Source: Petrolisthes cinctipes
Lineage: Eukaryota; Arthropoda; Malacostraca; Decapoda; Porcellanidae
Assembly: GCA_033782935.1 (NCBI GenBank)
Contig: JAWQEG010001313.1
Span: 496,001-560,000 of the forward strand
Length of the DNA stretch: 64,000 nucleotides
Direction: 5' to 3'
Part shown: positions 34,361-47,083 of the stretch, one piece after another
Position numbering within the stretch: position 1 is the stretch's first letter
How the letters are laid out: each line of letters starts with the position of its first letter
Program-made: the position numbers and the translations under genes
Notes under the pieces: model-generated
What the model was told of the DNA's origin: nothing
Database searches by the model: none
The model's input: the letters and a program-made list of their open reading frames with translations, nothing else

Positions 34361-35325
34361 GTATAGACCATGCTAGTCAACCTTTAAAAACAATGGTACT
34401 TGGGTAGAATAGAACATTCCGTTAGCTGTCCTAAACCTGTTACAAGACAGTTATAGGCCCCTATGTACTCCGATGCATCCGTATGTTAGTTTTTGAGCTT
34501 AACACAGGACTTTACAAATGTACAAGTTGTGTAAACTGTTAATCCTTCATTCCGTCCCTGGAACTGACTGTAATACAAGTCTATCTTTGACTGTGTATAA
34601 CCCTCTGACCCCTGTATACAAGTCATCTTAACCCCTTCTTTGGGCAAAATTCCATTTACTCACTAGTCCATCACACACTGTTATGTATTACACCATAAGC
34701 TTCCTTCACACACACATTGTAACTGTATTTGACTATCCTACTTAAGTACCTTGTTTATGTGACTGCATTACTGCCTTGTACTTGTACTTCACATACTCCA
34801 TATAAATGAATAACCTACTACCCATTCCTCCTTCATTGTAAAATAGACATTTTGTGAGGGATTATTCGAGGAACATCGGTTATTCTTACTGCGTTACTAC
34901 TTAATTCTTGAACCAGACTGTGCAACTGTGCCATACTGACTGACTGAGGTATGTGTCAAGGACAGCATCATACGGCTGGCAAAGTCGTATATCTCATAAG
35001 AGTTTGCTTGTTACATGCTAGTACTCGTTACCTTGTTACCTTTCTGTTTACTTCTATGTAACCCTACTGCTTGAGTTCACATAACTCGATGCTTCTATGC
35101 ACAACAATGAGCATTTACACTTAGAACATGTTAAATAGTATTCCTACCTATCTCAAACGGCATGAAATATAGACTCTAAATAATTCCTCTCTATTTAATT
35201 TGCCACCAAATTATGTTACCTTGGTGGAGTCTGCTTCTGGTTACATCTGTTTTACTGCCCACCTTCTGACCTTTTGTTAATGACATCTGTTTACACTATC
35301 AAGTGCTAAACCCCCTTTCCTTGTT
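34361..35325. other. Unassigned, possible LTR-derived DNA
   Basis: Contains AATTTGGTGGCA on the reverse strand near 35200, similar to a primer-binding-site stretch at about 35800, and polyadenylation-like words. No LTR pair resolved. Confidence 0.3.
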
Positions 35326-35770
35326 CAACCTTCTTTTTACGGACTCCTCTGGTCCTCCTTCATTACCTACGTGCATCCGCATAGCCTAAGCGATTCCCGC
35401 TTTATCCCAATTATGTAATATTCAAACATATCACACTCATCGTCGACTTTCATCCAGTCTTCCCCATTAATATCCTTAGCCCATTTTGTATCTTCTATAC
35501 AATCCTGTATATCTTTACTTAATAGTACCCGCCCCTGCGCCTGCAGCTTCTAACGGTGCACTCCCCTGCCTTGCAGACTGCCCTAGTCCGCGTATCCTAT
35601 CTTGCCCCTATCATCAGTAATATTGTATTCCACGAAAGACTGCTCGAGTCTCCGTATAAATTCCTCTATCGTAGGCAATACCTCTTTTGTATACCTCTTA
35701 TTTTTTTGCAGGATCACCCTCAAACTTAGGGATTAAATCCTCACCTGTAAATACTCTCATAACCATTACT
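35326..35770 (-). pseudogene. LTR retrotransposon gag N-terminus
   Basis: Reverse strand, frameshifted: MRVFTGEDLIPKFEGDPAKK, then LPTIEEFIRRLEQSFVEYNI and TDDRGKIGYARTRAV, then DIQDCIEDTKWAKDINGEDW. This is the capsid-like pattern of Ty3-type gag. ATTTGGTGGTAGG, a plausible primer-binding site, lies just upstream at about 35800. It may be the 5' part of the element whose gag/protease lies at 28.2-29.0 kb. Confidence 0.5.
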
Positions 35771-37380
35771 GACTACTTTACGTGGGTGCGACCTACCACC
35801 AAATTACCTTGCAATTAACTAGGGATAGTGACACTCTGCCCTGTCGCCTGACTAGGGGCTGGTTCCCCAATACTACTGATACTCCCAGTAGCCATTGGAA
35901 TTGTAGTTTTTTATCAATTTTCCCCCGCCCTTTTGACGGTAACTTATACACGTCTTCCCATGTTCCTTCTGATACGTACTACCCTCTACAGTCTACACGA
36001 AACTGATATCTGCTTCTCAACTGCCCCCTCAATTGCTCATGTATATTAGTAGTATTGGGAGTTGGTGGGAATTTTAGTCCCCTCTCAAAACTGCTATCCT
36101 CTGAGTCCCCTCAATGATCCTAATCCCTTAAACATATCCCGTTAGAAATATTCCTACACACCTTCTCCACATACCAATATAAAAAGACATATGCCCCGGG
36201 AGAGCATCAACAACAACAACTCCCAGCCCAGTGTGCTCTATATTATCATGTTGAAGAGTCCTTTAAAGTTAGTTTGTTTCTGTGTGGCTGACCATGTTTC
36301 AGTGCTTTGAATTATGGTGTATTGTACTGAATGAGCAACATTTGAACTCATGCAATCACTGTCCAATCATGCCCCACAACTAAACGAATAACAGTCTGCA
36401 GTGTTTTGAAACTTTGGCACAGATTCTGCCTTAAAAATAATGGCCAGTGTTACAAATGTCCAACTTTATCTCCCGCTACGTTGGCTTAGGAATGTGCTAC
36501 GTTCCTGCTAAGCACATCTTAATGACATCATATCTTTGCATACATACCTTAAATCAATCATAACATGTAAACAAATAATCTTAATACTAGTTTGATGGTT
36601 GATTTCATAATGTAAAGTATTTCTTTTGTTGTTTAGTGTAGTCCTTGCAACTCTTTTGCGCTAATGTTCTAATTAGATGTATATCTCCATTAATTAAGCA
36701 TTTTAGCTATATAGGTACAGAATGATATTAGTTTATTTTACCTATACAACTGTTCCTCAGTGTCTGGCTGTGAAGTTCACCCTATATAACATGAATAACA
36801 CTCATAGGCTCTCCCTTGTAGGAACATACTCCCGGAAGCATTAATTTCTACCTTCCTCTCACCCACCTTCTTAATAGCCAAAATCGCGGCCAGTGATGAC
36901 CGGGCGAATGAACAAACCACATCCATCTCCTCTACTCAAACCGTTATCCTGTTCTTGTATCCAAATCACAATCAATCATGTACGTAAATGACATTGTAAT
37001 GCAGTACTGGCAAAAGACTACCGAGAGGGGGGAGGGGAGAAATTAATGCTTCTGTTAATATCCAAAAGTCAACCTATATCAGGAAGAACAATGTGACTAT
37101 CCCCACCTGAGCCTTGCTCCTGTCTACAACGCTGCCAAACTTTGGCTAAATTATCGGATTAATTTTATGGTATTTATGTCAGTCACGTCATCCACGCCAC
37201 TCCAACCACCTCTCTCTCTCTTTCCACATATCTATTCATACCAACCTCAGTACCTTCCCTCTTAGCCATGCTCAGCTACTAACCCTTTCTACCTCGAAGT
37301 ACACTCACTCAACCTTCCCACCACCAGCTATAAAATAACTTGTCACATGAACGTCGAGATGGTGACATAGACCACATGGT
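35771..37380. other. Unassigned sequence left of retrotransposon A
   Basis: Could include the 5' LTR of the gag remnant, but no second LTR was found for comparison. No host gene seen. Confidence 0.3.
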
Positions 37381-37674
37381 CAGTCTCGCTCCAGAACAGG
37401 TGGAGTGTGGACGTACTCGTGGCGCTCTGCCTCCATTCTCGTTTGTGTTGTTGTTTGTGTTTTTTTGGAGCTCTTGTTTGTGTTTTTTGTGTTGTTTGTG
37501 AGTTCTTGTTTGTGTGTTGTTGTTTCTGTGGTGTTGCTGGTGTTGTTTGTCTGTTGTGGTTCTGTGTATAGTTTTGTTGTGATTGTCTGTGTGTGTGTGG
37601 GTGTGTCCCTGGCTGATTGAGTGTTTAGTTGTTTGTGTTGTTGTTTGCTTTCCATCTAGGCCTTGCCTGGCCTG

Positions 37675-39148
37675 ATGGAGAGTGCGGATTCCTGCTTGGA
37701 GGCCGACTTGGCAATGTCGGAGGAAGACAAGTCTCCAATTGAGGATCACTGGCCTGAGCTGCCTTCTCGCAACCCTCCCCCCCTCTCCTCGGTCACTCCG
37801 CAGCTCAGGTTGCAGCCGTCCACCTCATCAACCTCTACCAAGCGACCTGTTGATGCCTCGTCCGACTCCTCGCAGGATTCCGATGGTGTGGACTGTTTGC
37901 CTCCAGCTGTCAAGACTGCCAAGGGTGCTTCAGCTGTGCACGACGTACCTTCTCTGCCTCACCCTGGTGTTTCTTCCTTGTATACCAACTCCTTGCCCTC
38001 GTCCAACCTTCCTGCTTTTGCCCCGAGAGATGCCTATGTCAAACTCTCCTTCTCTGGAAACCCATCTACGGACACAAAGCTGCGTTGGTTGTCTGATGTC
38101 AACAGGGCCTTCCAGTTGCAGCGTGAACTGGCTGAAGTCAAGATGGCTGCTGTCACCTCCCGGTTTGTCTACATCTCTAGGAAGCGTCAGGACATCATTG
38201 ATAGAGTGAAGGCTGGTGAATTTTTATCTCTGCCTCTCATTATTGAAGACTCACCTGAGAGGCCTCGTAAGTTCCCCAGCTACATCCTCACCCATTTTCC
38301 TATTGATGTTGACCCGAAACTTGCCAGAGGATACCCTTGTGTGTACTTTGCCCGTCGTTTTTTCCAAGATGGTTCCCCCATTAGCCGTATTGTTGTTGTC
38401 TGGAGTCAACCCGATCCACCTCCAAATGAGATTTCCTTTGATTTCCTCCCTTGTCTTCCACCGTGTGAGGTGAGGAAACTTCATAATGACCAGCCTTGGT
38501 GCTACAGGTGCTGGGGAGTTGGGCATATCTCCCGGTACTGTTCTGCCAGGCCGAAGTGTGCATGGTGTGCGGCCGACCATGATTCGAAGATGTGTCCTGT
38601 CACGGGTAAACCATCACGTCCTGCTGCTTCCACCTCTGAGCCTTCACCTCCTGAAGATACGTCTCGATGGAAGTGTCCACGATGCCTTCAGCCAGGGGTT
38701 AACGTGTGGCATGGATGTACTCGACGTAAGGTCCAGGCTCGTGTCTCTACTATTGTTCCGCCTCCACCACCACCACCACCACCACCACCTCCCCAGTCTG
38801 CTCCTCCTACAAGCCCTGCCTCACCTCCAGACCTGGCCCCTCCGCAAGTCTGTTGCTACCCTCATGGCACGATGTACGGCTCTCGAAAACCGCTTTTCTG
38901 CCCTTGAAGCCAGGATTGATGGGCTAGTTGCCGCGCAGGCTGCCAATGACTCCAAACTCTCCACCTTGGTCGAGGCTCAGCAGGCCATCATCTCAACTGT
39001 CACTACCCTTACCGAAAAGATGGATACTGTTGCATCTCGCCTTGAAAAGCTTTTCGAGTCAGTCCCTTCTCCTGGTCCATCTTCTTCTCCAGGTCGCTCA
39101 TCTGCCCTCACTCACCGGACTTCTACCTCCAAATACAGAGTTCGCTAG
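37675..39148 (+). pseudogene. Copy A ORF1 (gag-like, zinc knuckles), frameshifted
   Basis: The first ATG in frame is 37675. Order: acidic/Ser-Pro N-terminus; RNA-recognition-like middle (YVKLSFSGNP, RFVYISRKRQD); three Cys clusters (CYRCWGVGHISRYC, CAWCAADHDSKMC, CPRCLQPG...HGC); a proline run at about 38760; then a heptad-rich C-terminus (LENRFSALEARIDGLVAAQA). An extra C near 38840 (CCCC versus CCC in copy B) shifts the frame; the C-terminus continues in the next frame to a TAG at 39146. Confidence 0.8.
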
Positions 39149-41361
39149 TGATTGCCGGCTGGATGTCATCTCCTGGAATGTATGTGGTATCACCAGTTAT
39201 GCTAAGCTCACTCAACTCAAGGCCTATGTTTTTCGTCATCATCCCAGTGTTATTTTTCTCCAGGAAGCATTTCCAGGACGGCCGCTCGCTGCTGGGCAAG
39301 CTCCTCCCCTCTCAGGTTATGTGCCATATGTTCATCTGGTAAGGAATGGTCTCCTGACTTACATACATAGCTCCTTGCCACATCGCCTTATCCGTACCTC
39401 CACTGATCCTGACATGACCTTTCAGCTATTTGAGGTTCTACCTGGGAATGGAGTACTCCAACTATGTAATGTCTATTCTGCCCCAGCTAGACTCACTCTT
39501 GAGGCTCTTCCTTCTCCAACAGTGCGTGGTATGGTGTATATGGGAGGTTTTAATGCTCGGCATTCTGATTTGGGTGATGGTACTGGCTCTATTAATCGTA
39601 ATGGTGTTCGTCTCCTTTCATACATCCGCAAGCATCATCTGACACACTGGGACACTGGCGGTGCCACTCATTGTCGGGGAGGTACTCTGGATTACATCCT
39701 CTCGTCTGACCTGATAGCATCTCAGGTCCAGTGCTCCTCCGTGCCAGACTTATTCTCTTATCACATTGCTCTTCGGTTTCATTATTCCCTAACTGCTGGG
39801 TCAGGTGCTTCAGCCACTCGTTTGCGTATTGCTGTGCCCCCTAAATATTGCCCGACTTACATCTTATTTATGGCCCATGTATTCCCTACATTTGACATAT
39901 CATCAGCTGAACAGTTGTACTCTGATCTTGTATCTGCTACTCATGACTTTTATAGGCTATACGTCTCCCGGCCACACCTCCAGCATCGCCATACTGCCCA
40001 CTCCTGGACGCTGGATGCACGTATACAGGAGGCAAAGGGGGAGGCTGAACGTGATGGCCTATTGTTTCAAGCCAACCCAACCCCTGACCTACTCCATCGT
40101 TACCAGATGTCTAGGGACGCTTTAGTTGCCCTGCAGGATTGTGCTCACACTGAGTCTTGGCAGCGGTTCACGGACAGCATCAATGAGCAAACAAGTGTGG
40201 CTTCTATGTGGCACCTCATCCGTCGGGTTGTTAAAAAGACACTGGCCACTGCTCTGCTCGTCATCACACTCCTGCCGACTATGCCAAACAACTTGTCGAT
40301 GCCTGGTCAGAACAATCTACCCCAGCCAGTCTACCCATCCACATACAAGATGCACTCGCTTCCCGTGCTGCTGTCCATCGGCTACGTCTAATGTCTGCTC
40401 TGTTACAAGATGATAACGATGATGCAGAGGAGATAACTGAGGAGGAGTTGCGCCGTGCTCTCTCTCGGGGTAGAGCTTCTTCCCCTGGTGATGATGGTAT
40501 TACTTATGCTGTGCTGCGCCTACTTCAACAAGTTCCTGGGAACCCTCTACTTCGACTGTAAAATCTTTGTCTTCGTGACGGTTGTGTACCACGAGCCTGG
40601 ACCAGCAGCCCAATAATACCCATCCCTAAGCCCGGCACTGCGAAGTTCAGGCATATTTCCCTTACTTCCTGTTTCTGTAAGGTTATGGAGAGAATCTTAC
40701 TCAATCGTCTCATGTACAGACTGCAGGATCGCCTTTCTCCATGGCTGTTTGGTTTCCTTCGCCAGCGGTTCACCCATCACTGCCTAGTCGACCTGTACTC
40801 TCGCCTTTCCAGGGACAGTGTGGTGGCCTTCATTGACCTTAGAAGTGCCTTTGATGTTGCTAATAGAGACGTCATTTTGGATCAACTGGTTGACTTTGGG
40901 ATAAAGGGTAATCTACTACGGTGGATTCGGGGCTACCTGAGTAACAGGACCTCCCGTGTGTTTTTCAGTGGTGCACTCAGTCCTTTGCGCAGTTTTCATC
41001 TTGGTACGCCTCAAGGTGGTGTTCTCAGCCCATTGTTATTTAATATTCTGATGCATCGGTTGCTCACTTCTCGCCCTGATATTCCTGGAACTACAATTAC
41101 ATGCTATGCTGATGATATCTGTGTTCATTCTACCTCACCAAGGGATCTCCAGCGGTTTCTTGACTCCTTCTCTGTGGTCTCCTCTCACTGTGGCATTATT
41201 GTCTCCCCAGATAAGAGCAGAATATTCACCTGCCGCCTTCCTCAAGCTCAGCCAGTGTTCACCATTGGAGGGACTGTCATTCCCATGTGTTCCCAGTACT
41301 GCTACCTGGGTGCGCCAGTCAATATTTGGCCGATTGTCCCTGCCAGACCACAAGTCCATCC
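39149..41361 (+). pseudogene. Copy A ORF2 (endonuclease and RT), disrupted and truncated
   Basis: APE endonuclease motifs: DVISWNVCGI, VIFLQEAFPG, MVYMGGFNARHSD (the usual GDFN Asp is Gly here) and LDYILSS. The position normally Ser-Asp-His reads FSYHIAL in both copies. A 5-bp duplication at about 40250 (TGCTCTGCTCG versus TGCTCG in B) shifts the frame. A TAA at about 40559 replaces a Tyr codon of B. The RT from 40685 retains FIDLRSAFD, GTPQGGVLSP and CYADD. Ends at the inverted-repeat junction, without RNase H. Confidence 0.82.
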
Positions 41362-41544
41362 CAAAACTATCAGTGTTATGTGTGATTATCACCACCATTT
41401 ATTACTAACACAGAACACTATCTTTACCATCAGTATTATGATTTCTGATATTACTAATATTGTTTGTTTACAACCTAATTACATATAATTATTTGAGAAT
41501 TTCAGCAGACAATGTACACCTGTATATTGCTAGGGAAACTTTTC

Positions 41545-41757
<213 letters not shown>

Positions 41758-43727
41758 CATAGCGCCAATTATACATTTTTTTTTTTAATTAGCAAGCTAA
41801 TTTCACATGTATGAATGTTGATAAATTATTAAACGAACAAAATTTTCACTACAAGTATACAGTACATGAGGATGTCAGTTTATGATGATATATTTGGTAA
41901 AATAGTTATTCATACAATTCTTAACCCACATTGATGGCAACACTTGATCCTTCCCCCTTAGCCAGGTGTAATTAACTGACTCAGGCTCCTGCACCTTAAC
42001 TTAGGCTGCACCCACAATTCTTTGCATTTTCATATAGTTGGCTTGATTAATAGTATTTTTCATATATTCCTATTTTATGGCATAAAAGCAAGGTAGTTAA
42101 AGAAAAATTTACTCCCAGTAGTTCCTGATATCCTGATTCACAGCAATCGCACCCACAATTCATGTGGTTGACTTTCATATCTTGATTTATAACAATTTTT
42201 AGTATTAATTTTTTGGCATACAATCAATCTAAATTTATGCTTATTTATTTTGCAGGAATTTCGCATCATAAATTCCTAATATTCTCATACAGTTAGAGAA
42301 TGTTTTTTAATGATACTATCTATCCTCGTCCACGGATAGAAGAATACTGAGGGCTCCAGCGACTTTGAGGCTATCCTGAGTTCTGCCCGTGACGTCATGC
42401 GCACATGAGGTGAAAAATGGTACAGACCTGAGCAGACCTAGTATATTCCCTTCCCTTGACCTTGCTGTTGTGCTTCCTGTCGCTCCTCTCTGTCTCTTTC
42501 TCCCTTGTGGCATATGGTCATTCTTTTTGATCTTGCAATTTGTTCTTTCGTATACCTTTTTAAACTTATAATGCTTGATGGTTACAGTGTTTGATCAAGT
42601 TTTGGTGAAAGTGTACAATATGTAGAGCTAGTTGTAGATCAAAGGTATAGCAACACACTTTAAATCCATTTGTGTAATGCTTTATACATAGAAGTATATT
42701 ATTATAGTATTAGAACATCTTGGACAGTCGCGAAAATAAATGTTGTCATAAAATTCAATGACTTTAGGTCAAGAAGCAGTAATTGTAGGCCTATTCCTTA
42801 TTTTGTCGTAAAATGTTGTTCAAATCAAGGCACAAAAAATAAAATCACTCTGAAAATCTATCCATGACCAATAACACTATATGAAACTAAAGTTGGTAGT
42901 TTGCGATATACGATAAATGGGGTGAAACTTTATGAAATGTTAAGTTTCTGTATATTGAGATGGAGAACACAAATGTGGAGCAAAATATGTTATGAACGTA
43001 ACTGAAGTAAACCTTATTTTCACATTATAGTAGAAGGAGAAAAAGAAAATTGCATCAGAGAATGAAAATATGATTGAGAAACAGTAAGTTAACCATGTCC
43101 ACGTATTAAACTGGTACAAAGGATTATAAGGAGGGTAGAAGAGGGAGGGAGAGACAGTGAGGCCACTCAGTGAGCGTAATACTCAGGATGCGTTTCTTGG
43201 CTGTTGTATCAGGTGATTGCTGACATTAACCTTGAAATATAATATATAACACGTTGGAAAGGCATTCATAATATACTGCACTGCACTTCTGATACTCAGA
43301 TATACAAAGCATTACAGGTCCCGTGAAACATTGTTAATTATAGATTTATCATAAAGTTCTATTCTATTTGGCAAATATTTCAGAAATCATTGTGTCTGAA
43401 ACTTATAAAAAGTATATTGCAACACTTCCTAGCGCTATTGTACATAACAAATTCCACCCTCTTTTCACTCTGTACAGTCTCGGGAACACATTACTCACAG
43501 AATATGTCTGAAGAACTGTCAATTGAACCTCAGAGGGCAGTGAGATACGCACGGACCATGGAGGTATAATATAGAGGAGGCTGCATGACGTCACAAAAGT
43601 GAAGCCAACTCGCTATTGGTCGGTTGTCTCCCCTACCCCCCATTGACTCAAAAACAAACCTCAGCTGATCACGTCGGAGCATCAACTTCACCAAGTACCT
43701 GCAAAATTCTTTGCCATTTTTTTAATA

Positions 43728-43792
43728 TTGCCGGCGTGTTTAGCATATGGGAGTACCCAGAGAGACAGGAGTCTTTCTGCTACTTTTCATAG
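43728..43792 (+). pseudogene. THAP-like zinc-finger exon relic, left arm
   Basis: The frame PACLAYGSTQRDRSLSATFH matches the start of a THAP finger (usual pattern MPxCxAxGC...SFHRF), with the second Cys replaced by Ser and the initiator lost (TTG in place). AGGTATGT, a strong splice donor, follows FHR, where THAP first exons often end. Both arms share these defects. Assignment by pattern only; no downstream exon seen. Confidence 0.35.
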
Positions 43793-43917
43793 GTATGTTA
43801 AGAAAGTCATACAGAAAAAGGTAAATACTGTATTGCGATTATCTGCGTCCTCGATTTTCACACTTTCTGTCCTCCGAAATCACCCATTTCTTTTCCCTTT
43901 TCCCTTATATAAATAAG

Positions 43918-44330
43918 ATTATCATATACAGCAAGATGTGTATAGTGTAGTGAAAGACGTGTATAGTGTAGTGAAGATGTGTGGTGTGCTGTGAAGATGT
44001 TTGATGTGCAGTGAAAATGTAGCCTACATAGTGTAGTGAAGATGTGTATAATGTAGTGAAGATATGAATATGGTAGTGAAGATTTACATAGTGTAGTGAG
44101 GGTGTGGTGTGTTGTGATGATGTGTCTAGTATAGTGAAGATGTGTGATGTGTAGTGGTGAAGGTGTGGTGTGCTGTGATTGATATGTATAGGGTTATTTG
44201 CGATGTGTGTGTAGTGAAGATGTGTATAGTGTAGTGAAGATGTGGGGTGTGGTGTGAAGATTTGTATAGGGTACTGGAGATATGTGATGTGTAGTGAAGA
44301 TGTGTATATTATGGTGGAGATGTGTAGTGT
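43918..44330. repeat. Minisatellite (GTGTAGTGAAGATGTGTATA-like)
   Basis: Around 18 degenerate units of about 20-23 nt. The 168-codon antisense frame 44411-43905 is a translation of this array. Confidence 0.85.
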
Positions 44331-44334
44331 AACA

Positions 44335-44412
44335 CCCAGAACTGTCATGGAATAGAGTTCACACTCAGGTGTGGTGTCTTGTATCAAACACATTTTACCA
44401 CTAAGCCACATG
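44335..44412 (-). other. Possible tRNA-derived SINE head
   Basis: The reverse strand begins ATGTGGCTTAGTGGTAAAA, a good box A (TGGCTTAGTGG), and has a weaker T-arm-like GAGTGTGAACTC further on. No folding was computed. Confidence 0.3.
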
Positions 44413-45237
44413 GAATCTTACCATGATGGCTGGATGTTACTGCATAAAGTGTGTCATCACTAACTCAGTTCCAATTCACTCTGATTCACACAAAAACATT
44501 AATTTTACTCATCAGTACCAGGGGGTAACTTCATAATTATAAAAACTCTTTTGGCACATTGGCTTAACTTAGACTATATGGTACTATAACTTAGAACTAA
44601 ATCCTCAACAACCAAATAGTCTACATAGTAAACACAAATATAAACTAAATATCTTTAAAACATTATGAAAAATATGCTAAAACATTCATAATACAATCTC
44701 TCAACACTAGAGTTATCCTACAGGCCAACCAAGTAGGTCACCCCGTGGAGCCAGTCTATCTTTTATAACCCAGTCAATGCCATATATACGTGAGGTTATA
44801 CATTAACAGTTAATATCAGACCACTATAATAGCCTTGGCTTTGTAGTTTTTGTGTGTACAGTATCAATATTCTACAGGACATGGGTGTCACGGTGTGAGG
44901 CAGGTGATGAATTTCTCTTCGTCGTCGTATATTCTTCTGAGCTAATATTGCAATTATCTGCGCCGGCGAACTACTGGTTAGGTTAGGTAGGGTTCGGTTA
45001 CCTTTATCCATACTCAGTGGAATTATCTTGTGGAAATGTATTCTTTGCTAGATATTTTAATTTTAAGATACGACATTTCTGTAGCAGAGGGACGAACTGA
45101 GGTCGGGCAGACAGTGTTACCAGATCCCCTTGGCAAAATTACGAAAGGTCCAGCAGGCAGTTGTGTACAATACGCCTAACCCATCCAATCGGGATACTTT
45201 TAGCTCATATCCACAGGATTTATTTTATTTTTAAAGG

Positions 45238-45297
45238 TCCCGAAGGACACTAAGTGAGGTCATGAAGGACATTAAGTTAGGTCACGAAGGACATTAA
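45238..45297. repeat. Short tandem repeat hit by the Harbinger-like copy 2
   Basis: Two to three units of AGGTCAYGAAGGACATTAAG. Harbinger-like copy 2 inserted within a unit: ACATTAA to the left, TAAGTTAGGTCCAGAAGG to the right. Confidence 0.7.
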
Positions 45298-46565
45298 GGG
45301 CCGATTCCACAGTCGATTTGTTACAGCCCGAACAAATACCATCCCGAACATGGTGAGACCCTTTACAAATAAGCCTTTCCGATTCCACAGTCGTCTGATT
45401 TTTGGTTTGCTAGCCAACAAACTTGGTGGCCGCGCAAACATATCCCCGGAAGGGTTGGTACACCTGAATGGTGGATATTGGCCATGGAACTATAACAAAC
45501 TTGCACCGAAATATGAACTGTCACCTCTGAGCAGAAGGAACTTGGAAGAGAGAACACATGACGAGTTGACGACCGCAATTTCTCCTCGTGACAAGGCTCC
45601 TGCTGCTCTAACTTATCAGCAGTTAATTTTCACTAAATAACATAAAACTTGAGAAATACTGATGTTAAATATATTTCAAATACATAAATAATGTTTTAAT
45701 AATACATTTGTCTGCTGTCATAGCGGGTAATTTGATTAAAAAGACCATACAAACAGCACAAATTATACCTTACAGAATATTGTTCTTGGACGTGTGTGTA
45801 CTAGTGTAAATTTGAGTTATAATTAGTTCCCTCTACTCAATTCCAAGTACTTGCATAAAGTTATACCATAATAAATGCTTCACAGGCTTATCTATAATGA
45901 ATTTGGAGTAACGTGTTGGAAGAACAATAGATGTAAAATAATGAAGTGCTGTGATGCTTAATTAGCAGAGTTAAAGCCAGTGTTGCCAGGTCTGCTTGAC
46001 GAAATTTCCCCAACTTCAACATCAGATTTTCCCTTTTTACCTCAAAAATTTCCTGTTTACTCTTGAAAATAGTCGTATATTTCGTCTTGTAGAAATTTCC
46101 TCATTTATTTTTCAATAATCTTAATATAATTTCCCCATTGCTACCTCTAATTCTTCATATCTAGGGAAACTTTCCCATATTTGGCAACACTGGTTGAAGC
46201 ACAGCAGACGACAGACGTGAATTTACTGCGATCAGCAGGATAATCGTAAAAATAATACAATATTGCTGTTTTTCCTTGTTTCTGGAAGCCTTCTATAGAA
46301 AACAATGGACATGTTTTATACAATGAAAAACAATAATTTGGTATGCAAATAATATAAATATTTTCAATAATATATAATTAGTAAGCTCGGTTGGGCAGGT
46401 ATACCCTTCACCAAAGATCCATCACCAAAGTTCCAATAATGCTTATGATTTTGGTTGGAGCCCTAACAAACTGGGTCCCGAAAAACGACTGTGGAATCGG
46501 ACACGTTACCAAAGGTTTTCGTTTGTTGGCTAGCCGACAAATATTGACGACTGTGGAATCGGCCC
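45298..46565 (+). mobile_element. PIF/Harbinger-like transposon, copy 2
   Basis: Same termini as copy 1 in the opposite orientation, flanked by TAA on both sides (45295-45297 and 46566-46568), matching the TWA target preference of PIF/Harbinger. It lies in the spacer of the 8-kb inverted repeat. The 96-codon frame at 45350-45640 parallels the 114-codon frame of copy 1. Confidence 0.78.
45978..46192. mobile_element. hAT-type MITE nested in Harbinger-like copy 2
   Basis: Same MITE at the same internal site as in copy 1. Flanks GTTAAAGC and GTTGAAGC are the complement of GCTTCAAC, with one substitution. Confidence 0.8.
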
Positions 46566-46594
46566 TAAGTTAGGTCCAGAAGGTAACAACAGTC

Positions 46595-46620
46595 TAGGTT
46601 AGGTTAGGTAGGTCAGGTTA
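46595..46620. repeat. Short interstitial TTAGG-type run
   Basis: CTAGGTTAGGTTAGGTAGG, about three arthropod-type telomere units. A similar GGTTAGGTTAGGTAGG occurs near 44978. Too short to indicate a telomere. Confidence 0.55.
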
Positions 46621-47018
46621 TTTCGTCTGATCAAAAACTTATTTATCCCTATTTTAAATGATTGAATTTCCCAGTCAATTGGGCTATTAATTGAACATTC
46701 TTCATACGATTTCCCAAGTGTGGACAAAATTTGCCTAAAACATGGAAGTATTCCTGTATCTGGCAACACTGCACGCAGTGGCGGGAAGTCGGGAACCAGC
46801 TAGGAAAGCTGCACTCCTATTTCAAAGTAAATACATACAAAAGTAAATACATACAAATGTTATTCATGTGTTTTACGTATATCCACATAATATAACAGTC
46901 TCCAAAATAAAAAGGGAAAAGAAATGGGTGATTTCGGAGGACAGAAAGTGTGAAAATCGAGGACGCAGATAATCGCAATACAGTATTTACCTTTTTCTGT
47001 ATGACTTTCTTAACATAC

Positions 47019-47083
47019 CTATGAAAAGTAGCAGAAAGACTCCTGTCTCTCTGGGTACTCCCATATGCTAAACACGCCGGCAA
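47019..47083 (-). pseudogene. THAP-like exon relic, right arm
   Basis: Identical in frame to the left-arm relic (PACLAYGSTQRDRSLSATFH) with the same TTG start and Ser substitution, so the decay predates the duplication of the arms. Confidence 0.35.

Larger units (their letters stand above)
37381..41361 (+). mobile_element. RNase H-class non-LTR retrotransposon, copy A (3'-truncated)
   Basis: Starts at CAGTCTCGCTCCAGAACAGG, the same position where copy B starts, so both probably keep the true 5' end. It runs 5' UTR, ORF1 and ORF2 through the reverse transcriptase, then breaks at about 41361 (after CAAGTCCATCC), where the left arm of the large inverted repeat begins. The RNase H and 3' UTR are lost. 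Confidence 0.85.

Noticed and set aside
43905..44411. 168-codon antisense frame rich in His, Thr and Tyr
   Set aside because: It is a translation of the 20-23 bp minisatellite; no homology, start context or splice signals.
45112..46775. Larger hAT element enclosing Harbinger-like copy 2 (CAGTGTTACCAGATC to ATCTGGCAACACTG)
   Set aside because: The ends look inverse, but the flanking 8-mers do not match and the interior is not consistent with one element.
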